Shown here one piece after another: positions 35,380 through 44,323 of a stretch of DNA of 64,000 nt. The notes under the pieces are model-generated. The model saw nothing but the letters and a program-made list of their open reading frames with translations. It searched no databases and had not been told where the DNA came from. Each line of letters opens with the position of its first letter. Position 1 is the first letter of the stretch. Source of the stretch: Paraprevotella clara YIT 11840 (GTDB lineage Bacteria > Bacteroidota > Bacteroidia > Bacteroidales > Bacteroidaceae); the NCBI RefSeq assembly GCF_000233955.1, contig NZ_JH376625.1, positions 62,001 through 126,000 of the forward strand, in the 5' to 3' direction. The translations under genes and the position numbers were made by a program.

Positions 35380-38300
35380 CTATCTTGTCAGTGAGAACCG
35401 CAGGCTGAACCCGAAATCTTGTGTGATGGTGGGATAAGCGTTGGACGAGAGCAACGGTTGGTTGCGCTGACGGTCGTAATAGAGGCTCAACGTGACGTAA
35501 CGGCTCATCGTGTAGTCTGCGCTGAACGAGGCTTTGATGGCTTTGTTGCCGCTTGTAGCTTCAGACAGTGAAGTCTGGATGTTGCGCGTAATGGCGTCCT
35601 GATTACGGAACGAGAAGTCGAAACGCAGATTCAGGTCGTGGCTGATGACGCGGCTGTTTTTCGCCGAAGTACCGCTCTTGCGGGTATTGTTCCGGTTGTT
35701 GGCCGCATTCGTTTGCTTGTTGTTATTGTCCCTTCCGGTTTTCTTACGTCGGCCTCCGAAGAGGGTAGAGAACTTGAAATCATTGATTTTGTAGCCCCAT
35801 CCGATGACGAAGTCATTGCTGCAAGCCTCATTCAACTGGGCCGCGGTCATGCTCAGGGTGAGTACGCGTGTCTTGCGATATTCCACCTTGACAGTCATGT
35901 TGTTGTTCAACGTGAGGTCCAGTCCTGCCAGAGGCGAGAAGGCTTCGTTGATGGATACGGAACTGATGTCGTACATGCTGCTCGGGATGATAGCATTGTC
36001 CGTAGTGTTTTGTATGAATCCCAGGTCGCCCATGTACTCCATCCAACTGCTGTACGTATTGTAAGCCCCCACGGAGTAGATGCTCTTGTAGGAGTGGTTC
36101 AGGGTGACGCTCTTGAAGTGATCCCGTATCCAAGGCAGGTAGGCCAGGCCTTTGTAGGATACGGTCCAGTTGGGCAGCATGCGTGCCAGACTCGGGAAAA
36201 TGTCCAACGGGGAGTTGATGTCTCCTCCTCCGGTGTAAGCGGCCAGGAAAGCCGGTATCATGACATCGGACGAATACTTGTCTACCGTACCGTTGGCCGG
36301 GTCGAACTTGCCCTGTAGTCCGGTAGCAGCCGGATAGGTGGCATTGGCATAGCGGGCTTCCACACGGCTTTGGAACGTGTTGAGGTATTGTTGGAAACGG
36401 GCGAATGTCTTGCTGCTGTATCCGTTTCCGGCGTCGCCCCGGCTTTCGAAGGCCGATTTGATGGAAATGGTGGTCATCGTAAAGCTGCCGCTTTGCGTGG
36501 TGGGCATGCCCGCATACATATATTGTATGCTCTTGTTACTGTTCACCGTCCGGCTGGCATTCAAGTCAATCTTCAAGTCCGGGATAGGTTCCAACGTGGC
36601 TTTAAGTTGGAGGTCCTCCATGGCGTTGGTGGTGGCCGGCGTACTGATACTGTCGTTGTTGAGCAGCCATCCCCGCTCGTTGGCTTTGTCGATATAGCTT
36701 TCGCCGGTGAGGCCGAACGCAAAATCCAATCCCGGTTGCATGCCTCCGCCCGTACGTTGTCCGAGCATGTCGCCCACGTTGGGCAGGAAGCCCGGCAAGG
36801 ACATGGCGAACGTGTTACGGTAGCTGACACTGACGTTGCGCACCATCATCAGGAAGCGTGTGGCCCCTTGTAAGTAGGGGTACCAAGGCTTTTCCTTTGC
36901 CGGTGTCTTGGCTATGACGTTGACACGCAGTTTTACGGAGTCCATGTTCAGGATGCGAATCTTGTTCTTATCCAGTTTCTTGAACTTGATGGGGTAGCGG
37001 CGTCCGGCAGCGGTTACGGCGGTGACGCGTATGCGGCGGCTCTTTTGGTTGTGCGCCAGTTCCACGGTCGTATCGGGTTTCAGGGTGATTTCACCGGCAA
37101 ATCCCTTGAATTTCGGGTTTTTCACCTTGGCGTTGGCCGTGCCTTTGGCGTTGTCCGCCGTTTTGCCGTCCGTTTTGTCCTTCCCGTCCTTGTTTTGCCC
37201 GTCCTTCCCGTTGGCGGCGGCTTCCTTCTCTTTTTCTTTTTGTGCCTTGGCCTTCTCCCGTTCACGGTTGCTTTTGTCCTTGGCTTTCTTCCGTTCGCTG
37301 GCCGAGAATTTCTTGTTGACCTCTTTCAGGAAAGAAGAGAAATTGTACAGCGTTTCCAGGTTGAAGCGTCCGTTTATCGTAGCCGAACGCTGGTTGTTGA
37401 TGGTATTGCCGTAAGAAGTTCCGTCTTCCAGTTCCATGCCGCGTTCCCAGGAATAGTTGGCCGTGTAGTTGCCGTCAAGGGACATCCACGAGAAGCACGG
37501 TATTTTTTCGAGCGGTACTTTGTACGAGGCCGTGAAGTCCTGTTGGTAGTCGAGCGGAGTTCCGAATCCTTTGATGCTGTGCCATACGGAATCTTTCCAT
37601 ACTTGGTACTGGTCTGCATAGAGATCCTTGTTGACCGGAACGTTCGGCTCTTCAATTTCCGCATGGGTGGCAGAGTTGAACGAGAAGTGAAGGTTTTTGG
37701 TCAAGTCCCACTTCAGACTGAAATCGCGGTTCCACAAAAACTCTTTGGAGAAGGAGAGAGGGAGCGACGTCGGGTCTTCCAGATTCTCGATGTCCCGTTC
37801 CTGGTACTCGTAATAGTTGCGCAGGATGTTCGTGTTGAAGCTGATGTTTTGCGGCAAGTAGTTGAAGTTCTGGTCGCGGATGATGTCCCACCATTTACTC
37901 TTGCTTTTAATCATCTTCTTGAACGGCTCGAAAGGCTTGTATTCGGGAGAATAGTTGTAGTTGAACGCTCCGTTCCAGTTTTTTTCCGTTTCCCAAGCCG
38001 TGGTTTCGCCCGTTTTGTTGGACTCGCTGTGCGAATAGCTGAACGAGAAGTTGGCGGGGTCGTATGGCATGGGGTGTTTGGGCGTGGCGATGTTGAACTT
38101 CACGTTGCTCAGGCTGAAGTTCTTATTCGTGGTCTCCGTGGTGGTCAGGCTTCTCAACGAGTCTTTTTCGTGTTCCGTGGTGCAAGCATCGAGAGCGTCT
38201 TCCAGCAACATGTCCGTGTCGAGCGGATTATATTTCGGTTTGATGACCTCTTTGTTGAACGAATAGTAAATGGGCGCCGTGAAGCGTACTTTCTCCGGCA

Positions 38301-41300
38301 GCAGCTTGCCCAGTTCGAAGCTGGTCGTGATGCTGTAATTGTACATGTCTTCCTGGTTGCGTTCGCTCACTTTGTCTTCTATGCCTCCGAATCCGGCTGT
38401 TTCCATGTGTCCGGTCAGATTGACGGAACCCAGGTCGGAGAATTGTATATTCAGGGTACCCTGTGCGGCCCAACCGCCATCATTGCTGTATTCCTGCAGG
38501 CGAAGCTCGTTGGCCCATACTTCCACCGACTTGGTTGCACGGGCATTGTTGCGCACGCCGATCATGATGGTCTTCACCTCGCCCAAGGTCGGGTTACCCA
38601 TGACGCTTACCTTGTTGTTCGGCCGGTTGTCGTCGTAGACGGAGAAGAGTGTGGTCAGGTTGGTATTGCCGAGGCTCTTCTCGCGGTTGCGTGCCTGTTT
38701 TACTTTGGTGAACACCGAGAGGTCGATGTCCAGCATATTCTCTTCAGGCCATACGGCGCGGCACTGTTCGGCGGAATAAGTGTCGTAGCGTCCGGCTGCC
38801 GTCAGCTTCAAGGGAATTTCGTATTCGTAGAAGTTGTTCTTGTAGTCCGAGCCGAGCCGGATGAAGATACTGGTCTGATTGTCTTCCGTTTCGGTTACAT
38901 TCTCGGCCAGCGCGTTGGCATGGACGAACATTTGGAGGTGTTTGTACTGGCGCATGTCCAGGTTGGTGTTCTTGTACACGGCGCGGGCGTCTCCCGTGGC
39001 CAGGTTACGTACCGTCAGCGAGAGGGCCTGTTCGTTGTCTTCGGCCAGTTGGCTTTGTGCCGGATCCACTACGCGGCTGATGCCCGGAGGCAGTACGTAG
39101 TTCACCGGTGTCTTGTCGTTGTTTTCTTCGATGTTGACAGCCGATATTTCCATGCTTCCGTTCGTGGTGGGCATTTCGCCGGCATAAAGAGCCTGTTCGT
39201 AGGAACGCCATTCGGCTTTCACCAGATCCAGTGTGGCGAAACGAAGGATGACGGGCTGTTCGAAACCGGTCAGGAACATACGCATGAACCGTATGCTCGT
39301 GAAATCGTTGATGTTGCCCACTTTCTTTTGGTATTCGGTAAGCGGTATGCGGAACTGATACCAATTCACCTCTTCCGTGTTGCCGTTGCGGAGCTTGACG
39401 CTTGCCGTACGTTTGTCCACGATATGGTTTTGCCCCACAATGAAGTCTTCCGGACGGATGCTGATTTTATATTGGTAATATTTCTCGTACTCGTTCAATG
39501 TGTAGTCCTGATTGATGTCTTCCACGTCGGGTGTGGTCTTGTATGAAGTGTCGTACGATTCGTTTGCGTTTTCATTCGACCGCGAGTTGCCTTCCGGCAG
39601 GTTGATATACTTGTAACGGTCGAGGATGCTGCGTTGCTGGGCGTCGTAGTCCGATCCCCGGAAGTAGTGGTAATCGTCTCCGGCCGGGTCGTTCATCAAC
39701 GAATCGTACACTTGCGGGCTCACTTTCCCTTGTACGGCCATGAGAAACTCACGGTAGGCGCCGAATGTACGTTCTTCTTCGCTGTTGAGTCCGTTCAATC
39801 CGATGTCCTGTCGTTCGCGTGCTCCGGATTCGTTGTTGAAGGCATAGACCACGCTGGTGGTGTTGGGCACGCGTCCCCACGCCGTTTCCGTGTAATAGTT
39901 GGAGTTTCCGTCGATGGGCATTCCGCTTTCGAAGAATTTCTTTCCGTCGTGGAGGATGTCTTCGCTCACTTCTCCTAAGTTCAAATAGAAGTCACCTCCG
40001 TAATCGCCGCCCTTGTCACGGGTGTAGATGAACGGGTCGAGCAACCAGAATTCTACGTATTCGATGTTGGCCGTCTCGAAATCGTTGGTGTCCAATTTAC
40101 GCATCATGCCGCCCCAACGGGTTTTGGGGTTGGTGAGTCTTCCGTTGTAGTCCAAGTTCGGATCCAGGTTGTAGGCTCCCCGTTCGGTAGGGTAGAATGC
40201 GAGGTTCATTACCGGGAGCGAAGCAGCCGAGTTGTAACTGGTCTGCGTCTTGTTGGGATAGAGTTCCCGTTCGTACACTTCGCGCACATAGTGGTTGGAG
40301 AGTTGGTTCAGGTCGCTCTTGATATGGGCGGGCGTGAGCGAGGAGCTTTGACGCGTGAAGAGCGGATCCACGGTGTACCAGCTCAACAGGGCGCGGTTGT
40401 AGCCTCCGCGCACGTCGTTGACGAGCTTGCTTTCTTCAAAGTCGGACGGCACGCTGGAAATCATCCAGTTGGTGGGCTGCATCACGCTGATGCCGTTTTT
40501 CGTGTTCTCGAAGTCGTCGATGTAGGAAGCCGACCCCTGTATCTTCTTGTTTTGCCCGGCAATGAGTTGGGCGAACTCCCCGGTAAAGCTGATTTGCGAA
40601 GGCTCGGTCACGTCGATGAGCGGTATTTTGTCTATCAGGTTGGTCAGCCATTGGCTTTCTTTCTTCCACGAGAGGTTGACGCCCCACAGGGTGTTTTTCA
40701 AAGGTTCTTCGCCCATGTTTACTTTTGTGGTGAGCGGCTGTTCGTTCAGGAACATGAACGTTCCGCCGAACGTGAAGTCCTTGCTCACGTCGTATTGCAG
40801 GTTGAATCCTACGAGCGTTTTGCGCTGCATGCCGTAGTTGTCGTTGCTTTCGAAGTCCACGCTTACGTTCGTGCCGGCATCGATGATGCTTTGGTTGATG
40901 ATGGTCACTACGCCCATCGAGTAGTCCACCGTATAGTCCGTGTTTTCCGTCAGCGTCACGCCTCCCGCCGTCACGGTCACGGAGCCTTGCGGCACGTTCA
41001 TGGCGCCGAGGCTGATTTCGGCACCGTTGTTTCCCTTGTACTCTCCGGAGAGCAGGAATTTGTTCTTTTCCGCTATCTGTTTGGCCATGGTCTTGGTGGA
41101 GTCGTACAGTGCGTCGAAACAATATTTCTCGGCCAAGGCTTCATCATTCAGGTATTGGCGCAGGTGGCTTCCGAAAGGTTCGGTCACGGGGAAGTAGATG
41201 CGTCCTTTATTGATGGTGTATCCTTCCACATAATCGAACTGTCCGTTCGGATTCGGACGGTTGTTGGCATCCAGACGGTCTAAGTTCATTACCCGCAGGA

Positions 41301-43041
41301 GCTTGGTGTTTTTGTATTTGGCTTCGGGAATGTAGGACACGTACACCCCGGCAGAGTCGCTTTGGTATTGGATGTCCAGCTTGAATTTGTCCTTTTGCGT
41401 GGTGGTAGCTCCCAGGCTATACACGTTTTTCATCATCAAGTCCCAGTTGCCCATCTGCGGTGTGTTCGATGTGTTTTTCAGGGCCTTGACGAACAGGGCT
41501 TGGGTATTGTCGGTCAGGTCGGCCGAGAACTCGCCCACTTGGTAGGTTGTGCCGTTGTAGGTGTATTCGAAGGCTACGGCCAGGACTTCGTCCGGTTGCA
41601 GGGTAAAGTTGAGCGACACGTAGCCCAATGAATTGTTTACGGTGTATTCCGAAGAAGACAACAGGCGTGCGCTTTGCAGCTTCTCGTAGTCCACGCTGCC
41701 TTCAAAGCCCGCGATGGCGTCCAGATCGCTCGACGTCTGACTGATGTCGCGTGCGGCGGCATGCTGTGTGGTCATGGTCGAATAGAGGGTGTTGGCGGCA
41801 TTGGCGGCCACTTGCACGCTGCCTTTGCTCCAAATCGGGTTGGAGATATGGTCATGTTCGCCCAGATCGGTGAAGGCCACGATATTGCGGTTGCTTTCAT
41901 AACTTCCCGTTTTGTTCGTCACCCAAAGCTCGATACGCTTGATGGTGACGCCGGACATGACGGTGGGCAGCTTGCTCATGTTCTGGTCATAATGTTCGCG
42001 GAAGAAGTGGGCGAGAAAGAAATGCCGGTTTTCTTCGTATTCGGTAGCCGAGAATTCGTAATTGTGCGTTTGCGTGCCGCCCTTGGACGACACGCTTTTC
42101 GAGGCCGATTTCTTTTGGGAAACGACCGTTTGCAGTTTCAGTTTGCCGAATTGCAGGTCAGCCCGCAGGCCGAACAGCGAGGAAGCGCCTTTGATGAGCG
42201 AGGAATTGGTGGGAAGCGATACGTTACCCCCTTCTATCAACTTGATGATTTCGTCTTCCTTGCCTTCGTAGCGCAGTTTCATGCTTTGCGCGTCGAAGTC
42301 GAACGTGGCGTCGGTGTTGTAGTTCAGGTTCATGTTGATTTTGTCGCCCACGCTACCGTTCATGCTCATGTTGATTTTCTCTTCGAAATCGAATCCGAAG
42401 GTCTTCCGGCGGTTTTCCGAGAGGCTCGGGTTGTCCGTCTTCTTCAGGTTACCCCCGATTTTCAGTTCGGCGGAACCCTGGGTTTTGATACGCACGCCAC
42501 CGGGACCGAATATTTTCTCGGCCGGTCCCAGGTCGAACTGCATGTCCGTGAAGTCGAATTTGTTTTTGCCTTCATTCTCGAAAGCTTCGCTGTTCTTTTG
42601 CCGGTAGTAGTTCTGCAAGGACTTTTGCAGGCTCCATTCCTGGTATTCTTCCGGCGACATTAGCAAAGGGGCGTTCAGGTAACTGTCGCCCACTTTGGTA
42701 CCGATGGTGTAATTGCCTGTCGCCGGGTCGTAAACGGTATCCGTTTTCAGGTTGTCCGGGTCTTTCAGGTCCAAGCTTCGTTTTTTCAGGTCGTCTTCGT
42801 CGCGGGGCGCCGTCCGCTTCACGCTGAAACGTGGCCGGATGGTGTCCGGTTCGGCCGGAGCCGGGATCTCGTTCCGGGGTATATGCAAGAAAGCGGCACC
42901 TCCCATGTCCGCCAGTGCGTTGGCACTGATGGCCAGAAGGATGAGGTAGAGCCACTTTTTGCGTAAATCGCTCACGCTCGGCATCCTTCGAGCAAGCTCG
43001 GTCTGCGCTCGCTTAATCGCGATTTTCAAGTTTCTTTTCAT
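35380..43041 (-). CDS. sprA: Type IX secretion translocon SprA/Sov
   Basis: A 2553-residue outer membrane protein, the size expected for SprA, which forms the 36-strand pore through which T9SS cargo leaves. The mature N-terminal part contains the repeated SprA-family segments (FDFTDMQFDLGPAEKIFGPG, INMNLNYNTDATFDFD, and IIKLIEGGNVSLPTNSSL); most of the remainder is alternating beta-strand. Residues about 1905-1965 are a Lys/Glu/Asp-rich low-complexity loop. The N terminus has an unusual 26-residue basic extension before the hydrophobic signal (KKWLYLILLAISANALA); an ATG at residue 20 (42984) is an alternative start. ruvA lies 33 bases upstream on the same strand, the usual Bacteroidetes neighbour. 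Confidence 0.95.
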   Translation of the reverse strand: MKRNLKIAIKRAQTELARRMPSVSDLRKKWLYLILLAISANALADMGGAAFLHIPRNEIPAPAEPDTIRPRFSVKRTAPRDEDDLKKRSLDLKDPDNLKTDTVYDPATGNYTIGTKVGDSYLNAPLLMSPEEYQEWSLQKSLQNYYRQKNSEAFENEGKNKFDFTDMQFDLGPAEKIFGPGGVRIKTQGSAELKIGGNLKKTDNPSLSENRRKTFGFDFEEKINMSMNGSVGDKINMNLNYNTDATFDFDAQSMKLRYEGKEDEIIKLIEGGNVSLPTNSSLIKGASSLFGLRADLQFGKLKLQTVVSQKKSASKSVSSKGGTQTHNYEFSATEYEENRHFFLAHFFREHYDQNMSKLPTVMSGVTIKRIELWVTNKTGSYESNRNIVAFTDLGEHDHISNPIWSKGSVQVAANAANTLYSTMTTQHAAARDISQTSSDLDAIAGFEGSVDYEKLQSARLLSSSEYTVNNSLGYVSLNFTLQPDEVLAVAFEYTYNGTTYQVGEFSADLTDNTQALFVKALKNTSNTPQMGNWDLMMKNVYSLGATTTQKDKFKLDIQYQSDSAGVYVSYIPEAKYKNTKLLRVMNLDRLDANNRPNPNGQFDYVEGYTINKGRIYFPVTEPFGSHLRQYLNDEALAEKYCFDALYDSTKTMAKQIAEKNKFLLSGEYKGNNGAEISLGAMNVPQGSVTVTAGGVTLTENTDYTVDYSMGVVTIINQSIIDAGTNVSVDFESNDNYGMQRKTLVGFNLQYDVSKDFTFGGTFMFLNEQPLTTKVNMGEEPLKNTLWGVNLSWKKESQWLTNLIDKIPLIDVTEPSQISFTGEFAQLIAGQNKKIQGSASYIDDFENTKNGISVMQPTNWMISSVPSDFEESKLVNDVRGGYNRALLSWYTVDPLFTRQSSSLTPAHIKSDLNQLSNHYVREVYERELYPNKTQTSYNSAASLPVMNLAFYPTERGAYNLDPNLDYNGRLTNPKTRWGGMMRKLDTNDFETANIEYVEFWLLDPFIYTRDKGGDYGGDFYLNLGEVSEDILHDGKKFFESGMPIDGNSNYYTETAWGRVPNTTSVVYAFNNESGARERQDIGLNGLNSEEERTFGAYREFLMAVQGKVSPQVYDSLMNDPAGDDYHYFRGSDYDAQQRSILDRYKYINLPEGNSRSNENANESYDTSYKTTPDVEDINQDYTLNEYEKYYQYKISIRPEDFIVGQNHIVDKRTASVKLRNGNTEEVNWYQFRIPLTEYQKKVGNINDFTSIRFMRMFLTGFEQPVILRFATLDLVKAEWRSYEQALYAGEMPTTNGSMEISAVNIEENNDKTPVNYVLPPGISRVVDPAQSQLAEDNEQALSLTVRNLATGDARAVYKNTNLDMRQYKHLQMFVHANALAENVTETEDNQTSIFIRLGSDYKNNFYEYEIPLKLTAAGRYDTYSAEQCRAVWPEENMLDIDLSVFTKVKQARNREKSLGNTNLTTLFSVYDDNRPNNKVSVMGNPTLGEVKTIMIGVRNNARATKSVEVWANELRLQEYSNDGGWAAQGTLNIQFSDLGSVNLTGHMETAGFGGIEDKVSERNQEDMYNYSITTSFELGKLLPEKVRFTAPIYYSFNKEVIKPKYNPLDTDMLLEDALDACTTEHEKDSLRSLTTTETTNKNFSLSNVKFNIATPKHPMPYDPANFSFSYSHSESNKTGETTAWETEKNWNGAFNYNYSPEYKPFEPFKKMIKSKSKWWDIIRDQNFNYLPQNISFNTNILRNYYEYQERDIENLEDPTSLPLSFSKEFLWNRDFSLKWDLTKNLHFSFNSATHAEIEEPNVPVNKDLYADQYQVWKDSVWHSIKGFGTPLDYQQDFTASYKVPLEKIPCFSWMSLDGNYTANYSWERGMELEDGTSYGNTINNQRSATINGRFNLETLYNFSSFLKEVNKKFSASERKKAKDKSNREREKAKAQKEKEKEAAANGKDGQNKDGKDKTDGKTADNAKGTANAKVKNPKFKGFAGEITLKPDTTVELAHNQKSRRIRVTAVTAAGRRYPIKFKKLDKNKIRILNMDSVKLRVNVIAKTPAKEKPWYPYLQGATRFLMMVRNVSVSYRNTFAMSLPGFLPNVGDMLGQRTGGGMQPGLDFAFGLTGESYIDKANERGWLLNNDSISTPATTNAMEDLQLKATLEPIPDLKIDLNASRTVNSNKSIQYMYAGMPTTQSGSFTMTTISIKSAFESRGDAGNGYSSKTFARFQQYLNTFQSRVEARYANATYPAATGLQGKFDPANGTVDKYSSDVMIPAFLAAYTGGGDINSPLDIFPSLARMLPNWTVSYKGLAYLPWIRDHFKSVTLNHSYKSIYSVGAYNTYSSWMEYMGDLGFIQNTTDNAIIPSSMYDISSVSINEAFSPLAGLDLTLNNNMTVKVEYRKTRVLTLSMTAAQLNEACSNDFVIGWGYKINDFKFSTLFGGRRKKTGRDNNNKQTNAANNRNNTRKSGTSAKNSRVISHDLNLRFDFSFRNQDAITRNIQTSLSEATSGNKAIKASFSADYTMSRYVTLSLYYDRQRNQPLLSSNAYPTITQDFGFSLRFSLTR
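42967..43025 (-). repeat. GC-rich near-palindromic segment within the 5' end of sprA
   Basis: On the minus strand this runs from ATCGCG to GAGCGAT, its ends inverted (ATCGC/GCGAT), with repeated GAGC/GCTC tetramers and inner inverted repeats (CGAGC and GCTCG either side of AAGGATGC). It encodes about IKRAQTELARRMPSVSD, hydrophilic sequence ahead of the signal peptide. It looks like a mobile repeat unit accepted in frame. Confidence 0.5.
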
Positions 43042-43074
43042 GCTGTTCCGTTGGGCTATGAAGCTTTCGGCTTC

Positions 43075-43677
43075 CTATAATCTTTTGAGGGCAAGTTTGA
43101 TGACACGCTCCACGGCGGCCTCCGGTTCTTCTTTCAGGATGGCCAATGCGACCTTTTGCGAGGGGGCGGGCGGGAAGCCCAGCATGGTAAGGGCGGCCAC
43201 GGCCTCTTCCAGTATTTCGGAATGTCCGGTTGCTGCGGTCGCGGAAGTGCCGGGGGCTGCCGTCCCTTCGATTTCCACCGATGCGATTTTGTCTTTCAGG
43301 TCCACGATGATGCGTTGGGCGGTTTTCAGCCCGATGCCTTTCACGGTCTTGAGCAGCTTGTCGTTGCCGGAACTGATGACGTTGACCAATTCTGCCGGTG
43401 TGAGAGCTGAGAGAATCATGCGTGCCGTGTTGCCCCCGATGCCCGACACGCTGATGAGCAGCAGGAAGAGGGCACGTTCCTGGCGGGTGGAAAAACCGTA
43501 AAGCACGTAGGCGTCTTCGCGGATGGCTTCGTAAACGTATAGTTTGGCTTCCTGCTTGCCTTGCAGGGCTGAAAATGTGTTCAAGGAGATGTTGAGGCCG
43601 TATCCCACGCCGTGGCAATCTATGACGGCGATGGCCGGAGTGAGTTCGGCAATCTGGCCCTTCACGTATTCTATCAT
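43075..43677 (-). CDS. ruvA: Holliday junction DNA helicase subunit RuvA
   Basis: A 200-residue RuvA. The start [20 protein letters not shown] is the conserved one; the longer frame adds 20 unrelated residues. The OB-fold N terminus, HhH motifs ([15 protein letters not shown] and [16 protein letters not shown]) and the C-terminal domain III that contacts RuvB are all present. It acts with RuvB in branch migration. Confidence 0.97.
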   Translation of the reverse strand: MIEYVKGQIAELTPAIAVIDCHGVGYGLNISLNTFSALQGKQEAKLYVYEAIREDAYVLYGFSTRQERALFLLLISVSGIGGNTARMILSALTPAELVNVISSGNDKLLKTVKGIGLKTAQRIIVDLKDKIASVEIEGTAAPGTSATAATGHSEILEEAVAALTMLGFPPAPSQKVALAILKEEPEAAVERVIKLALKRL

Positions 43678-43842
43678 GTCTTTTTTTGCTAAATATACTT
43701 TAAGAAAACGTGTCCGCCACCTCTTTATTGTGCGCACGCGTTAATTTTTATAGGGCATGCAGAAGAAATGTGAAAAATGCCGGACAACCCTTGACTTTAT
43801 GTTTCATGAGACCGGCGTGTATGCGTCCGGTTGTCGCGCCGA

Positions 43843-43865
43843 TGGAAAATACGCGATTCTCGCGC
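43843..43865 (+). repeat. 23-base intergenic repeat, copy 2
   Basis: Identical to 3431-3453 (core CGCGA-TTC-TCGCG). About 15-25 bases further, both copies have a related GGCAAAGTG/CGCAAAGTG word, at different spacing, so the shared element may be longer and diverged. Confidence 0.75.
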
Positions 43866-44169
43866 GTCGGCTTTTGGGCAAAGTGTCATCCGGAAACGGA
43901 GGAAAGGTGTCAAAATGTACGTATCCGGTTCATGCCGTGCATGGAATATGGGGCGGCTGTCAGGAAAAAGCAAGGTTCTTGTATCCATTTGCCGGACGGT
44001 TTCGGAACCGGATTTTCACCAGATAATTCAGAAAAACCGTTTTCCGGCCTTCCGTTCCCGTCTTTTAGCCGTCCGAAAAACGTTTTTCACGAGCTTTGTC
44101 CGTTTTTGTGCGGAGAAATTTTTTTCGCTTTCAAGAGATTGAAAAATCATTCGCTTGAGATTAAATGTT

Positions 44170-44216
44170 AAATATACGGTTTTGGAGTGCATAAACTCCG
44201 TATATACCGTATATTT
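44170..44216. repeat. A/T-rich nested palindrome
   Basis: Outer arms AAATATACGG (44170-44179) and CCGTATATTT (44207-44216) pair perfectly; inner GGAGT/ACTCC (44184-44188, 44195-44199) form a second stem. The right half also has CCGTATATA next to CCGTATATTT as a direct repeat. It could be an operator or a cruciform. Confidence 0.6.
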
Positions 44217-44323
44217 ATTCATTTTGTCGCACTATTTGGAGGCGTTTTTTTCTGTTTTTCTCGTAGGAAGTTATGAAAAATGTCGGACAAATCCGATTAT
44301 CCGACCTTACTTTGGGCGTGTGT

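Larger units (their letters stand above)
43678..44323. other. Repeat-bearing intergenic region
   Basis: About 645 bases between ruvA (leftward) and the SGNH gene end. Open frames here overlap in several directions and look non-coding. The region holds the second copy of the 23-base repeat, a pair of related 17-base sequences at its two ends (43771-43787 and 44274-44290), and a nested palindrome at 44170-44216. A promoter for ruvA is probable near 43690-43700 (minus-strand TATATTTA). Confidence 0.6.

Noticed and set aside
37045-39546. 833-codon open frame on the plus strand, antisense to sprA
   Set aside because: It lies wholly inside sprA, has skewed Val/Phe/Arg-rich composition and no domain features; it arises from the codon bias of the long gene on the other strand.
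43710-44171. Frames of 60-150 codons in the ruvA/SGNH gap, including one opening MENTRFSR
   Set aside because: They run through the 23-base repeat and the palindrome and resemble no protein family.
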